A stretch of DNA of 64,000 nt, taken from NCBI GenBank assembly GCA_947846985.1, contig CANTUZ010000003.1, forward strand, positions 59,778,096-59,842,095. Direction: 5' to 3'. A model generated the notes under the pieces. That model was given only the letters and a program-made list of their open reading frames with translations. It searched no databases and was not told the DNA's origin. This document shows positions 12,675 through 24,400 of the stretch, one piece after another; the first letter of the stretch is position 1, and each line of letters opens with the position of its first letter. The translations under genes were made by a program, and so were the position numbers. The DNA is from Fratercula arctica (taxonomy: Eukaryota > Chordata > Aves > Charadriiformes > Alcidae).

Positions 12675-13999
12675 AATGAAATACAACCAGCCTTTTCACA
12701 TGTGCGTGATCAGCAATTACAAACAAGAAAAACAGGGCAATTTTTAGAATAAAGTATTCAATTGTAACTGAATAACATACATTTGGACCACACTGCTGTG
12801 ATGAAGTTTGGATGCAGGAAGGGAAGTCAACAAACTACTTATCTTCTGTGTGGGTACCAGGTTTAGACATTGCTCAGGTGTTGGTCATAGTCTCCAGTGG
12901 TCCAAATGGTGATTACAGGACCTAGACATGTGGTACTGAGTTAAGGATATTGTTGCGTTTTTGGTTTAACATTTTTCGTTGCCAGTGGGAAACCTCACCT
13001 GTATGAGCTCTCATACTTTCAACTGCTTAGTGAGAAAAACAGGAGAAAAAGACAGCATGAAAGGGTGTTAGAGATCACAGCGTAAGTATCATTTCACCTT
13101 TCTGGGGCTGCAAACTTAAGTGAAATTATAAAGCGGTTTCCAGAGGATACAAAAATACCCACTGGAATTCTGGCAGTATCTTAAAACCTGTAAGTTCGTT
13201 GTGAGGATATTATGAGGGACGGCATAGCCTTAGTAGATATTTCCAGTCAGTGTTTTGTCTTAAACTTTCTACTGTTGGAAACAACCTCTTATTAACTTTC
13301 AGACAGGAAATCACTTGAGAATAACAACACTAGCAACATCTCTTTGTAATAAAGTGATGACATACATACAGTTTAGTGTCATGACTATGCATGAATTATG
13401 GTCAGAAACTGGTTGTCTTCAGAAGGCAGGTTTAATATAGTTCAGAGATTTAAAACCTGCATGAAAAGCTAGTGACAGTATCCTACACAAGGTAGTCTCT
13501 GAGGCTTTGCTGTAAGATGATGTCTACCTGTGATGTGAAAAATTAGCTTTATAGCAAATTTTGACATGTTGAATTTGGCAATTCCCGAAACTTTTCTTGG
13601 TATTACTGGCTATTGTTCAGCCTCAGATTGTTCTTATTATATTCAGGAAGAGCTAAGCTTGGTGTAACTAGCAGTTGGTGTGTGAGACCACATTTGTATC
13701 TGATCTGACTAGATGATGTGAAACAGAGGCAAAGCATACAGTACGTCTGGGCGTTCCCATTTACATAGTCATCCCTAAGGTAAATTCTTCGTGTGAGTAG
13801 TAGGGTTCACAATATTGTGGCACATAAGTCTGGCTTCACAGGCTAACTCTAGTTTGCTTAATTGATAGTTTGGACATAATGCTAACGGCCTTCAGAACAG
13901 CTCCATATCAGGAACATTACAATACAACTCAGGTGAATATAGACAAGGCTGTGTTTCCAAGAAACACTTTCAGCTTCCAATCGGAGAATATGGCAGTTT

Positions 14000-14093
14000 C
14001 ATAGAGTCACAGGATGGTGTGAAGTGTTGGAAGGGACCAGCAGAGGCCATGTAGTCCATCCTGCTCAACGCAAGTCCAATTAGAGCAGGCTGT
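14000..14093 (-). mobile_element. CR1 LINE 3' tail fragment, minus strand
   Basis: Read on the plus strand it begins CATAGAGTCACAGGATGG and continues into the GGAAGGGACC and AGTCCA words that mark the reverse complement of a CR1 3' end. Only about 90 bp remain, so it is severely 5' truncated and contains no coding sequence. The divergence suggests an older CR1 subfamily. Confidence 0.8.
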
Positions 14094-17000
14094 GTAGTGC
14101 CTGGTGTGAAGGTCTCTTATAAGCTTCCCTTTCAGTTAATACAAATGATAAGTGAAATCAAAACAAACAAATTCTTTTCCATGCAGACCTCCTCCTCAGT
14201 TGAAATTCAGCACTGTGGTCTGACCCAGCCCAGTCTGAACCGCAGGCACAAACCTTCATCTCTCAGTTCTATACCAGGCTTTGAATGTTGAAATATTATT
14301 TTATCTTTCAATGTTGTTTTTCTTCTTCCATTTTTACCTGGGCTTTCTCTTAATGCTGTGAGATATTTGGTGAAAGGATTGCACTCTGCTATGCAAGTAG
14401 AATGAGCCTAGCACATTGGGGTCCTCCTCACCCTGTGCTCCTGGATCCTGGTTTAGTGTAATAAGACTGCAAAGGATTCACAGAGGCACAGTGAAAAGCT
14501 GACTCTAATGAGGCATCAGATCACTGCATGGAGCAAAGCACAGGATCATCTTTAAACACTATGTCCCCCTTCACATCAAATAAGATGACAGGCAAACATA
14601 TTTTTTAAAGTAAATAGTTTTACACTAATTAAGTGCATGTTGAAAGCTAAACAACATGAAATAATGACAGAAAACCTCACAATCTCTTTTAAGAGTGGAA
14701 ATATAATAATATAGATTAAAGCAGCACAAATACTATTCTGTAACATACATTTTGAGATAACTAAGCTGTTAGGGACAGCGTGTGACTTTTAGTCTTTGAT
14801 ATGGATGACAGATTTTTTATCTTACGTTTGCAGCTTTCTTATAAGAAGGGAGAACTGGAGAAGGAGAATTCAAAATAGGAGGGGTCTTGACAGTCTTCCT
14901 TTTCTGAAGTAGGGGAAAAAAGGTTAAAAAAATAACAGCTGGCAAAAAGTTTAGAAAAGAAAAGGGGGAAAAAAATGAGTAAGAGAAATACAACCAGAAA
15001 AAGAAGGAGAGGGTTAAACTGAAAATATATTGGGAAAGGAGAAGAGGGAGGACTCAGACAAACAGGGAAGAAAACAGTAAATGTAATCACTGAATGCCAC
15101 GTGAGGGAATACAGAAAGTAGAGAGCAATGAATCATCAATCCATCACAAGGGGGCCTGACACACCGCCCCACTTACTAGGCAAATTTGCATGAATATTCC
15201 TGTAGACAATTAAAATGTTGCAATTTGAAGAAGAAAGGATTTGTATAAATATATGAATGCCATTAATGATTTTAGGCAATTGATTCATCATTGTAGCCCC
15301 GACTGAGGTCAGTGCAAATTTTGCCATTATTTCTTTGTAATCTATTTTTCATCTTCAAAGTGTTAATGTTAAAGTGAAATATGAAAGACAAAAATTATCT
15401 GTGGTGCAAGTGATGATCTCAGATGGGTGGGCGATTACCCTGGAAGACTTAAGGTTGAAGATACATTTTTTAAAACCTTGATGTAAAAGCTATGTTTTAT
15501 ACTGCTTCTGGTAATAGTGATATTGCATTCAGAATAACTGAGAAGATGGATTTTATTCCAGTAGAAATAAGTGTCAGGATAAAGCAAAATGAGAAGGCTG
15601 ACAAAAGCAGAAGGGCAGTGAAAAAACCCTAAGAGGTTAGCTCAGCATTCATGATAATGTATAGTCACTGCTATGCTATATGTACCTTAAACAAACATCA
15701 CACTGTGTATTACAGCTTCACGTACAAATCAGGACTCATACCCAGAAAGCTGCATGGGATGGGAGCTCCAAGATGCCTTTTCTCCTGTGAAAAAAGTGGA
15801 AACACCATCATGTGTTTCACAAGCATTATTATCCCATTGAATAAAGAGGATACTCTTCGCAAGTTTTGTGTAGCTGATAAGCTAGCTGTTTGGAAAAAAT
15901 CTGTGCATTTTTTTATAAAGTAAAAAATACTAAGTGTTGTTAAAAAAAATCTACTAAATCTTATCAACAGGAAAATCATGCTGACTCAAAAACTATACAT
16001 AGTTACAATACCATTTAAAAAACCGTAAATTCTTTCCTTTTAAGATTTTTTCACATTTGTGATCAGTAGATCTTCATTAATTCCTTTCTAATTCATATCA
16101 CCTGGGCTGTGTTATTTATTTGGTTGATTTCTATTCCAAACAGGTAGTGTAATTTTAGTGAGAACAGCACATTTCTAATACTGTGTTAAATTCTGTCAGT
16201 TTGTATGACAAACTTGACCCACTTCTGCTACAGTGTCGTAAAGGAATTTTTCCTGTTTCTATCTGAAAATTAGAATATATTCATGTTGTTCATCAGTTGG
16301 ACAGTGACACAGTCACATGCATCAACATTATAGATTGAAATTGCAGGTGTGCACTCAGATATATGTCTTGTATTTATCAGAAAAGGAAACTGATTTAGAC
16401 TTTCAAAGACACCTCCAATTTAACAAATACTAGAGCTGAGTTGTCTGGCTCGTAACTCCCATTGAGTGAATTATCTCTTGGTAGACTTCTGAAGCCTTTT
16501 CAACAAGCTTCAAGGGCTAGTGGTAGCTATGTATGAAAAAAAGGAACTGGAGATCCATTGAAATGGTATATTGTTAAAAACAAATTCTCAAGAAATCAAT
16601 TTTATATATGAAGCTGTGAAATTTGTTTTTGTTCTTGTCTGGAACAGACGTAGCTACCTTCCAGGCCTAGATTTGGCACGTGTAGCTTATTTTGCTCCAT
16701 AAATTACTGAAGTTACTTAAAGCATCTTAGCTCTGTTCATTTCCTGCTATTCTTTTTTCTTCTCACACTTCCATGAAAAATATAGACCCGAAGGATTTCT
16801 TCAGACACATTGAGCCTTATGACTCAGGAGGTCAAACATGGCATATGTACATGTAGACATGGAAAATTCACAGAGAGGAATGCCCACAGTCAGCACATGA
16901 TCCCCAGTGCTTCTGTAGGACACACATACAGTTGATTCACAGTTATAAAAAGAGCCACAATGAACTGCTGAATGAATAGTTTGGTTGACCCCCTCCCCTC

Positions 17001-18910
17001 TGTTTTATGCAAACATACCTACCTGCAGTGTGTTGTGAAAGACCTACACTAATTGTTCAGCTTGTGCAGTTCCAGTGACTTAATAATAAGTCTTAAGTAA
17101 TTTGCAAAATAGCAATTAATAAAACATGCTGTCTGAAAAAAAAAAACCAAACAAAACTCCAGGCTTTTTTGAGCATGTTTTCCTATTTGGAAATACACAT
17201 GTTGGCAAATTATATTAGAAATGTCTGGTTGCAGCAATGAGAAACATGATCTCTACTTTTGTACAATTCTCCCTTTGTAAATGCACTTTAAAAGAAAGCT
17301 AGCCATTAAAATTGAAAGACTTTCTTGTTCTTGTTTTCTGAATTATGAAATGATACATTAAAAATATTTAGTAGGTGCAGTTCATTATTGAAAAGGAATG
17401 TAATTATTCTGTTCTTAAATAAAACATTGACTAAATTACTGTGGAATTGAGTAAATAATACAAAGCACCTAGAGGTTGCTACCGTAATTGCAAAGTAAGC
17501 AGACATTTGATTATATTGCTTTAGAAGTGAAGTGAAATTGCTGATATTTCTCAATAATTACAGGTTCTGTAGGTATTTTCTTCTCCCTAAAAATGAGGAG
17601 TAAACAAATGCTGTGAGTCATTACATTTCCATAATGACTTGCAAAGTTTAGCACTAGGAAACTTTTACGAGGTTAAATGAGCATAAGTGATCAAATACAT
17701 TGCACGTTTAATGAAAATCCATTCTAGAATGTAATTAGGAAAAGAAAAGATTTATTGAGATTACTTTTTTAATTTTGGTTCTAAATCCAGAAAATCTTAT
17801 TACTTGGATTTATGTTTGTTCAATCCCTGTTGGTTTGAATGGAGAGCTCTGACTCAATAGTGTTTTGGATCCACTCTACATAGTTGCAAGGCTACAGCAG
17901 ACAATTTAGGACACTGAAATTTTGTAAACACCTACCCTCAGTAACAGTACTGGATTTTAGCACAGAAGGTAATTTTCAAGGAAAACGTAACAAAATACCA
18001 TAGTTGTAAATGAAATGGGCTTGCAGTCTTAAAATGTCATTGTAAGGAGTCCATTTATAAGGACTTAACTTCAAAACAAAATTAAAGTTAAGTAGTAGCT
18101 TACATACAGCACAGTTTATATGAAAATGTATGGATTATACTGTAAGAATATGTAATATCCAAATTTCTGGATTCAGTTTTCACCTGCTATTTGTACAGCT
18201 ATTTAGCTTCTATTTCTTTTAAGAATAATGAAAGCATCACATTAAGCATCTAATAAGCAATACTTCTTATGCAGTGCTGAAGGGCCGGCACAAAATACTT
18301 AAAGGCTTTGGGACAAAAAGTATGTATTAAATACCTGAATGAACTTGAGTTTCTGTAGGTAAAAGAAATGTTACAGAAAAAAAATTTGTTACTGCTTTCA
18401 GTTTGATAGATATTCTTGACTAGATTTTTCTAACTTGCAGTCAAAAGTCATTTTCAAAGATTAAAGCAGCATACTATGTAATCCAAAACGCAACATGGGA
18501 AGCTGGAAAGTTTCAAATACTTCCAAGTACCATCAGCAGTTGGATTGCAAGGCTTAGCAGACATTTCAGGGATGTACAAACCAACACATATAAATGACAA
18601 ATCATATCACAGAATGAAGATTCCCTTTTATTTCACCTGAGGTAGAGCTTCCTAACAGGTACCTGTGATAGGGAACAGACTGGCTTACTGCTCATTGCTA
18701 GTCTTTCCCTTTAGGATGAACTGACATAGTCAACAATTTTACAATAGAAAACTTAAGGCAATTGAAGGAGTCATCTCAAAGTCAAAGACTAAGTAAAGCT
18801 CATCCAGACATATTATTAGCTTCCTTTTCCTGACACTAGAAATGAGCTTGTTCTCTATAACAATTTCCTAAAAGAGCAGCAATTTATATATTTTGAGAAG
18901 TGAGCCTGTG
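14094..18910. other. Unique AT-rich non-coding DNA, conserved-element-like in places
   Basis: No repeat families, RNA genes or convincing exons are seen. The part at 15130-15360 contains a perfect octamer ATTTGCAT at 15184-15191 directly followed by the palindrome GAATATTC. The part at about 17290-17560 is rich in homeodomain-type ATTA words. Both are candidates for conserved regulatory DNA, but this is only inferred. Confidence 0.55.
15184..15199. promoter_or_regulatory. Candidate octamer (POU) site with adjacent palindrome
   Basis: ATTTGCAT at 15184-15191 is the exact octamer bound by POU-domain factors. It abuts GAATATTC at 15192-15199, an 8-base palindrome. The motifs are seen directly; regulatory activity is inference, and octamers also occur by chance in AT-rich DNA. 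Confidence 0.3.
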
Positions 18911-19579
18911 TGAACCTCATGAAGTTCAACAAGGCCAAGTGCAGGGTCCTGCATTCTGGGTCAGGGAAATCCCCAGTATCAATACAGGATGGGGGATGAA
19001 GGGATTGAGAGCAGTCTTGCTGAGAAGGACTTGGTGGCATTGGTGGATGAAAAGCTGGACGTGAGCCAGCAATGTGCGCTCACAAACCAGAAAGCCAACC
19101 AACAAGTAGAGGGAGGTGATTCTCTTCCTCTACTCCGCTCTCATGAGACACCACCTGGAGTGCTGTGTCCAGCTCTGGAGCCCTCAGCACAGGAAAGACA
19201 TGGACCTGTTGGAGCGAGTCCAGAGGAGGGCCACAAAAATGATGAGAGGGCTGGAGCACCTCTCCTATGAGGACAGGCTGAGACAGCTGGGGTTGTTCAG
19301 CCTGGAGAAGAGAAGGCTCCGGGGAGACCTTATTATGGTCTTTCAGTACTTCAAGGGGGCTTATAAGAAAGATGGGGACAAACTTTTTAGCAGGGCCTAT
19401 TGTGATAGGACAAGGGGTTTTAAACTAAAAGAGGAAAGATTTAGACTAGACATAAGGAAGAGATTTTTACAGTGAGGATGATGAAACATGGGAACAGGTT
19501 GCCCAGAGGGGTGGTAGATGCACCATCCCTAGAAACACTGAAGGTCAGTTTGGATGGGGCTGTGAGTAACCTGATCTAG
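18911..19579 (+). pseudogene. Broken C-terminal remnant of CR1 ORF2
   Basis: Three frames together cover the C-terminal part of the CR1 ORF2 protein, downstream of the reverse transcriptase core. The first carries the EKDL.V.VDEKLD..QQCAL segment. After the roughly 32-nt deletion the frame shifts to one with the [18 protein letters not shown] and [20 protein letters not shown] segments. A second, single-nucleotide loss gives an early stop at 19473-19475. The original end of the frame is the TAG at 19577-19579. The copy cannot encode a working protein, having neither endonuclease nor polymerase domain. Confidence 0.9.
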
Positions 19580-19668
19580 TTGAAGATGTCCCTGCTCATT
19601 GCAGGGGAGGTTGGACTAGATGACCTTTAAAGGTCGCTTCCAACCCAAACTATTCTATGATCCTATGA
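18911..19668 (+). mobile_element. 5'-truncated CR1 LINE, plus strand
   Basis: It starts within the 3' part of CR1 ORF2 (AACCTCATGAAGTTCAACA) and runs through the end of ORF2 into the short 3' untranslated region. That region contains the GACCTTTAAAGGTC hairpin, and the element ends in the CR1 octamers ATTCTATG and ATCCTATG. CR1 elements are reverse transcribed from their 3' end, so 5' truncation is the rule. Compared with the copy at 37231-38020, this one has lost about 32 nt near 19103 and one nucleotide near 19467. Confidence 0.95.
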
Positions 19669-21298
19669 ACTGCATGCACAGGCTTCTGATTTTCCATACT
19701 TTCACAGTCAGCTACAAAAACTTTCCCACGTGGGAATAGGAATAGTCTACTTCTAACATCCAGACAAGGCTCAGGTTCATAACAGGGAACGATCAAAAAA
19801 TCCAATCCTTTCTGACGGCCTATTTTAAAGTGCTACACAATCCCAGATAAACTCTGTTTTAAAGGCATGAAAATCACATGGAGATGTTGGAAATGTGAAA
19901 GTGAGACAATAAGCAGTCAGCTGATTTCTTTCCACAGGTCAGGCTCCAGCTGTCCACATGGTGCTTTGGAAGAGCAGGGTTATCCATTCATGTCATGAAT
20001 GTACCACAGGCGGACCTGCCCATGCCCAGCCCGCCCAGCCCTCGGGAAGGTGCTGAGCATGTCTGTGCTCTCAAGGGCAATCTGGCTGATTTCCAGAGGA
20101 CTTCTTACACGTAAAGAAAGTGCATTGGTTGTAGATGGTGACTTGCTGGCTAAACCAATAGACCTAAGACTTAGAACAAAAGTTTTTAGTTTTGTGGGTT
20201 GTTTTATTTTTCATAAGAAAAACTAGAAGCGAAAGGAGGGATGCAACCCTGATGGAGAGAGAAATGGAAGCCACTGGGTTGAAGGGGAAGGTCTGAAGCA
20301 ACATTTCCCAGTAATTCTTAGTCTCAAAATCTCATAAACCCAACACACTTATGTGAGGTTTCCCCAGGAAAATATTTATGCTTGCTTCAGGACTTTGCCT
20401 GAGAATAGTACATACGAATAACAGTTGGGTTCCATTTTTATTTTCCTTTTCTCAAGTTTTATTAACTATACTCCTTGCTGGTTTAGCTGAATTGTTTAAA
20501 ATCCCTCTTATCAAGCAATGGAAAGTTTCTTAGGCTAACTTAAAAACATTCACAAGGATTTGTTTTTTTTGCTGCTCAAATTGGACTTTCATTAGATTTG
20601 GGTTTATTACTTTGATGTTTGGGGAAAATACGCAGTCATTTTCTCACGGTGTCTAATCACAGGAAGATTAAAAATTTTCTCATGTCCCTCCTGTAGTTAC
20701 ACACAGATAACAAAGCATTCAGAGGTCACCAAGTCAAAAACTCTTAAAACGCCCGGAGAATATTTCTCATTTTTCTGTAAGGTGGTGATTACCTGGTATT
20801 ATGACTATTTTAGAACTGCTAAACCTATACCAGGGAACATAAAGTATAGATCCAGCCTAACCTAACCAGGAAACATTATGCAGTAGGATTAGTAGCAAAG
20901 TAAAATACAAATGGGTTTTATATCCTGGGGATTACCCACTCGTGAAGTGTGCCAGCATGACATAACTAAAAGGTTTTTTTCCAGTATAAGTCACTGAATA
21001 TTTTTTCTTTGTTTTACAACCTGTGTGTGTCAAAAGAAGAATAAAACCTGATGAAAGTTTGAAGCTTGAGAAAGTACCTTGGCAGCCACCAAATAAGTCA
21101 CTTTTCTAGGACACATATTAGTTCTTAACAATTTTTGAAGTGAAGACTGAAAAAGACAGGACTTCTAGCTGTGCACTTTCTTCTTCTTTTCAGATGGAAT
21201 AAGGAGCTCAGTATGCCTTCATCTGTGTTTCAGAACCAGGCCCATTTCCCATTTTTGAACGGCACAGAAATGATTTCTGGAATCCATTGTCAGCAGAT
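19669..21298. other. Unique non-coding DNA between two CR1 pieces
   Basis: I recognise no gene or repeat here. The part at about 19990-20090 is GC-richer but has no identifiable domain or splice structure. Confidence 0.6.
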
Positions 21299-21431
21299 AT
21301 TCAAGGCCAGGTTGGATGAGGCTTTGAGCAACCTGGTCTAGTGGGAGGTGTCCCTGCCCGTGGCAGGGGGGGGTGGAACTAGATGATATTTAAGGTCCCT
21401 TCCAACTCTAACCATTCTATGAGTCTATGAT
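21299..21431 (+). mobile_element. CR1 LINE 3' tail fragment, plus strand
   Basis: The fragment contains the last codons of CR1 ORF2 (reading like [12 protein letters not shown] followed by a TAG), a G-rich stretch and the GGTCCCTTCCAACTC word. It ends in the octamers ATTCTATG and AGTCTATG. Only about 130 bp are present. Confidence 0.92.
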
Positions 21432-24400
21432 TCCTGAGGTCAGCTGCTTAGTCTGAATAAAAGTGAACTTAAAATTTCTATGTGTAATTAAATACCCAGT
21501 TTTATGTAAAGAATGTGGAACTATGAAGTAATAATACCTCTTTAGTTTGAGGTATAAGATTATGGCAGAAATCACTGAGGGGGAAAAGAAATTTTCCCTT
21601 TGGGCAGGCTATTCCATGGTGAGGTTTCCTGTGTCTTTCTTTCACTTAAACATCTGCTGTACTAGATAGTCATTTTTATGTCTCCCAGTGTAAAACTTTT
21701 GTTGCACACCACAGCAGATGTAATTTATAAAACACAATTCACAATCACATTTTACACATCATTTATTCAAGGTCTTACACATCAGGCCCAGTGCTAGTGA
21801 ATGAACACCTCAAATTTCATTTCTCAGCTGCCACATCTAGCTTTCTATCAGTACTGAGGCTGGTTAAAGCCACCCAAGGCATATGCATCGCCCACATACA
21901 TTTGCCCGAGAAGCTACAAGGGCAGAACCTCTACCCAGTTGTACTTATTTACAGGGACTGGAGCAATGCTTTCTCCCATAGCATGTGACATGGCCATCAA
22001 TTTGCAGCTCCTGCACCCAAAGAGGGGTTAAGTCTTATCCTGCATTCAAAATGTGTTGGCAGTACACATTTCCACCAATCCACCCAGCTTTAAATTATGG
22101 TTTATGCAGTGAGAAATAGGCACTCAAAGTTTCATGAAGGAATTTCTCCTCTCCCATTCATTTATGAGCAAGTAATTGGGCACACAGGGAGCAGATGAGT
22201 CTATCAAAGCAATCAGTGTTTGAGCCCCTATACCAATGCAGCACATTTTTTTGGCAAGTTTTGTCTCTGAGTAGATTTAGTGTGGTCCCCTGGACCAAAC
22301 ATTCCCATCAGGTGTGTGGTTTGAAGTCAGTCAGTACACCACCATGAGGAGCTGGAGGCAAAGCTTCTGGTATCTTAAAATGCATTTGGGCTGTATTCTA
22401 GCATTGTTCTTTGTTTTGTGTTTCTTGAATATTTTTCAATGCATGTTTGGGGACTTACTCCATTCCCAAATCATAGTTTTACTAAACAGGAAAAGGTTTC
22501 TCTGCTAAACCACAGATAAATCAGAAAGAAGAACAGAAATGAAGTTGCCACCTACTATTAAACTGAAGCTTAACTCCGTGTGATTTGACTCTGATGCAGA
22601 GAAGTAATTAATCCTGTGCGTACGTGTGCGAGCACTGGATGTAACTGTTTTGTCTGGAGTTACTTGTACCTCCTGCAGCAGTGAGACAACAGGCTCTCCA
22701 GTGGGAGTGAAATCAGGATGCAATCCCAGATCTATGACTTTCAGGAGTCTGCAAACTTTATTCATCTGAAAATAAAATATTTCCCAAGCTAACATATTCC
22801 AAACTGGGATTATCTTTTAGACCATACAATGTCTAATGAAACTCTACTAACACAGATGCAGAGACCAGCTGGACATTTTTATGCAGTTTATCATCCAGTA
22901 TGAGTAAAAGTGAAGGGACTGTTAAATCTAACAAGCCTTTGTTCTGGCACACGCAGCTGGGCCTGTTGGACCCACCCACATCTAGGAGTGATTTGGAAGA
23001 GGTAAACTATGAAATTTGATAGCATCTGCATTGAGGAATCAACTGGCAAAATTAATGTGTTTAACATGCAAATCTTACCCTTTCCCTGCTTTTATGTAAA
23101 GCGATGGCGTGACCCTGAGTTCTGTCTGATGAAGAGCATCCTTGGTGTAGGAAGTGTGGAGGCAAGCACAACTGTTTTCCAAAGGAGCCTTGTAGGTCCA
23201 AATGTGTGGGTATATTGAAGGCATTATCCAGCAGTTTTGCCTTATCTTGGGCATTATCATGGAGAGGAATCAGCACACCCAGATCTCTTGATCTGTCATT
23301 GCAGCCAAGCTACCTGGATTTCCAAAAATTACCAAATCCCACTTTGATTTGAAGTCCGTAGTAAAAGTGATCTGTATTTTGAAAATCATGCAGCCCAATG
23401 TCCTCAGATCTGTCTCATAATCTTTGTTCCAGTCCGAGGGAGAAGGGAGGGCTCCAAGTCTCCCTAGAAACAAGAATGGGAAGGAAAGAAAAAGTCTTCA
23501 TGCTAAATCTCCTAGTAAACTGGAAGAGCATATAAGGAAGGGACTCTGATCATAACTCTGCAAGGTACGATGAGGCTCATGGAGATCTAACATTTTCTCC
23601 ATCATCTCTATGAGATTTTTTCAAATGAAAGAGAGCATCTACTGAGTACCTGAAACTGTACCTGTGAGAAATCTGACCAGCTCCACCCATGGCAGGGTAT
23701 TTCTGCTGTCCTTTCAGTGCGCCTGTTACAGGCCACCTGCTACTGGCTCACTGCTGTCTCATCAAACTTATTTTCTCCAGGGTCTTAGTGCTTCCTCACA
23801 GGCCTTCAGGACAGCACTGGCAGGGACTCTTGTGCTGACTTCTCAAAATGTGTTTTTCAATAAGACAACTTGAATATCAGCTGAGCTCCACACTAGGTTT
23901 CCTGTCCTGAAATAGTCAACTAACCAATTTTTAATAGCCCATAGTCTACCTACTAGTCAAATTATTCTTTCTTGTTAAAAAACCTCAAGTCTTTTATGAA
24001 TTAAAGAAATGTTCTTGTAATTATTATAGACGAAAATATGTAAAATATTTATGAGTAGTTTACTTTCTCAACACCTGTATCTACAAACATATATATTTTT
24101 ATGCATCTAGGCACAGGAAATATGGGTTTTTTTTAATCACTTGTAGATCCCTTACATTTGAAAATTGGAAGATACTGCAGCTTGTTTTATTTCTGCATGT
24201 CTGAAAAGTCTCTGTAGCTGTCAGCTTGCTAAATCCATTTGGTATCTTTTGTGGTATGGGGTGACTCTCAACTTCACAAAATTTGTCTTATTATCATCCA
24301 TCACTACCCCAGTCAAATCATACCAGAGGCAAGAGAACATAAGACACAACATAAGTTTGATTACGCTGAAGAAAAAAAAAAAAGAGGCTGTGGATTTCTA

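Larger units (their letters stand above)
7187..13999. other. Unique non-coding DNA with possible conserved elements
   Basis: No repeat family or exon is recognised. A moderately GC-rich patch at about 9640-10090 contains a single GC box-like GGGGCGGG near 9925 but lacks CpG-island density. The part at about 10430-11050 is free of repeats and low-complexity sequence and looks like vertebrate conserved non-coding DNA, an impression that needs alignment. Simple repeats in this stretch are listed separately. Confidence 0.55.
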
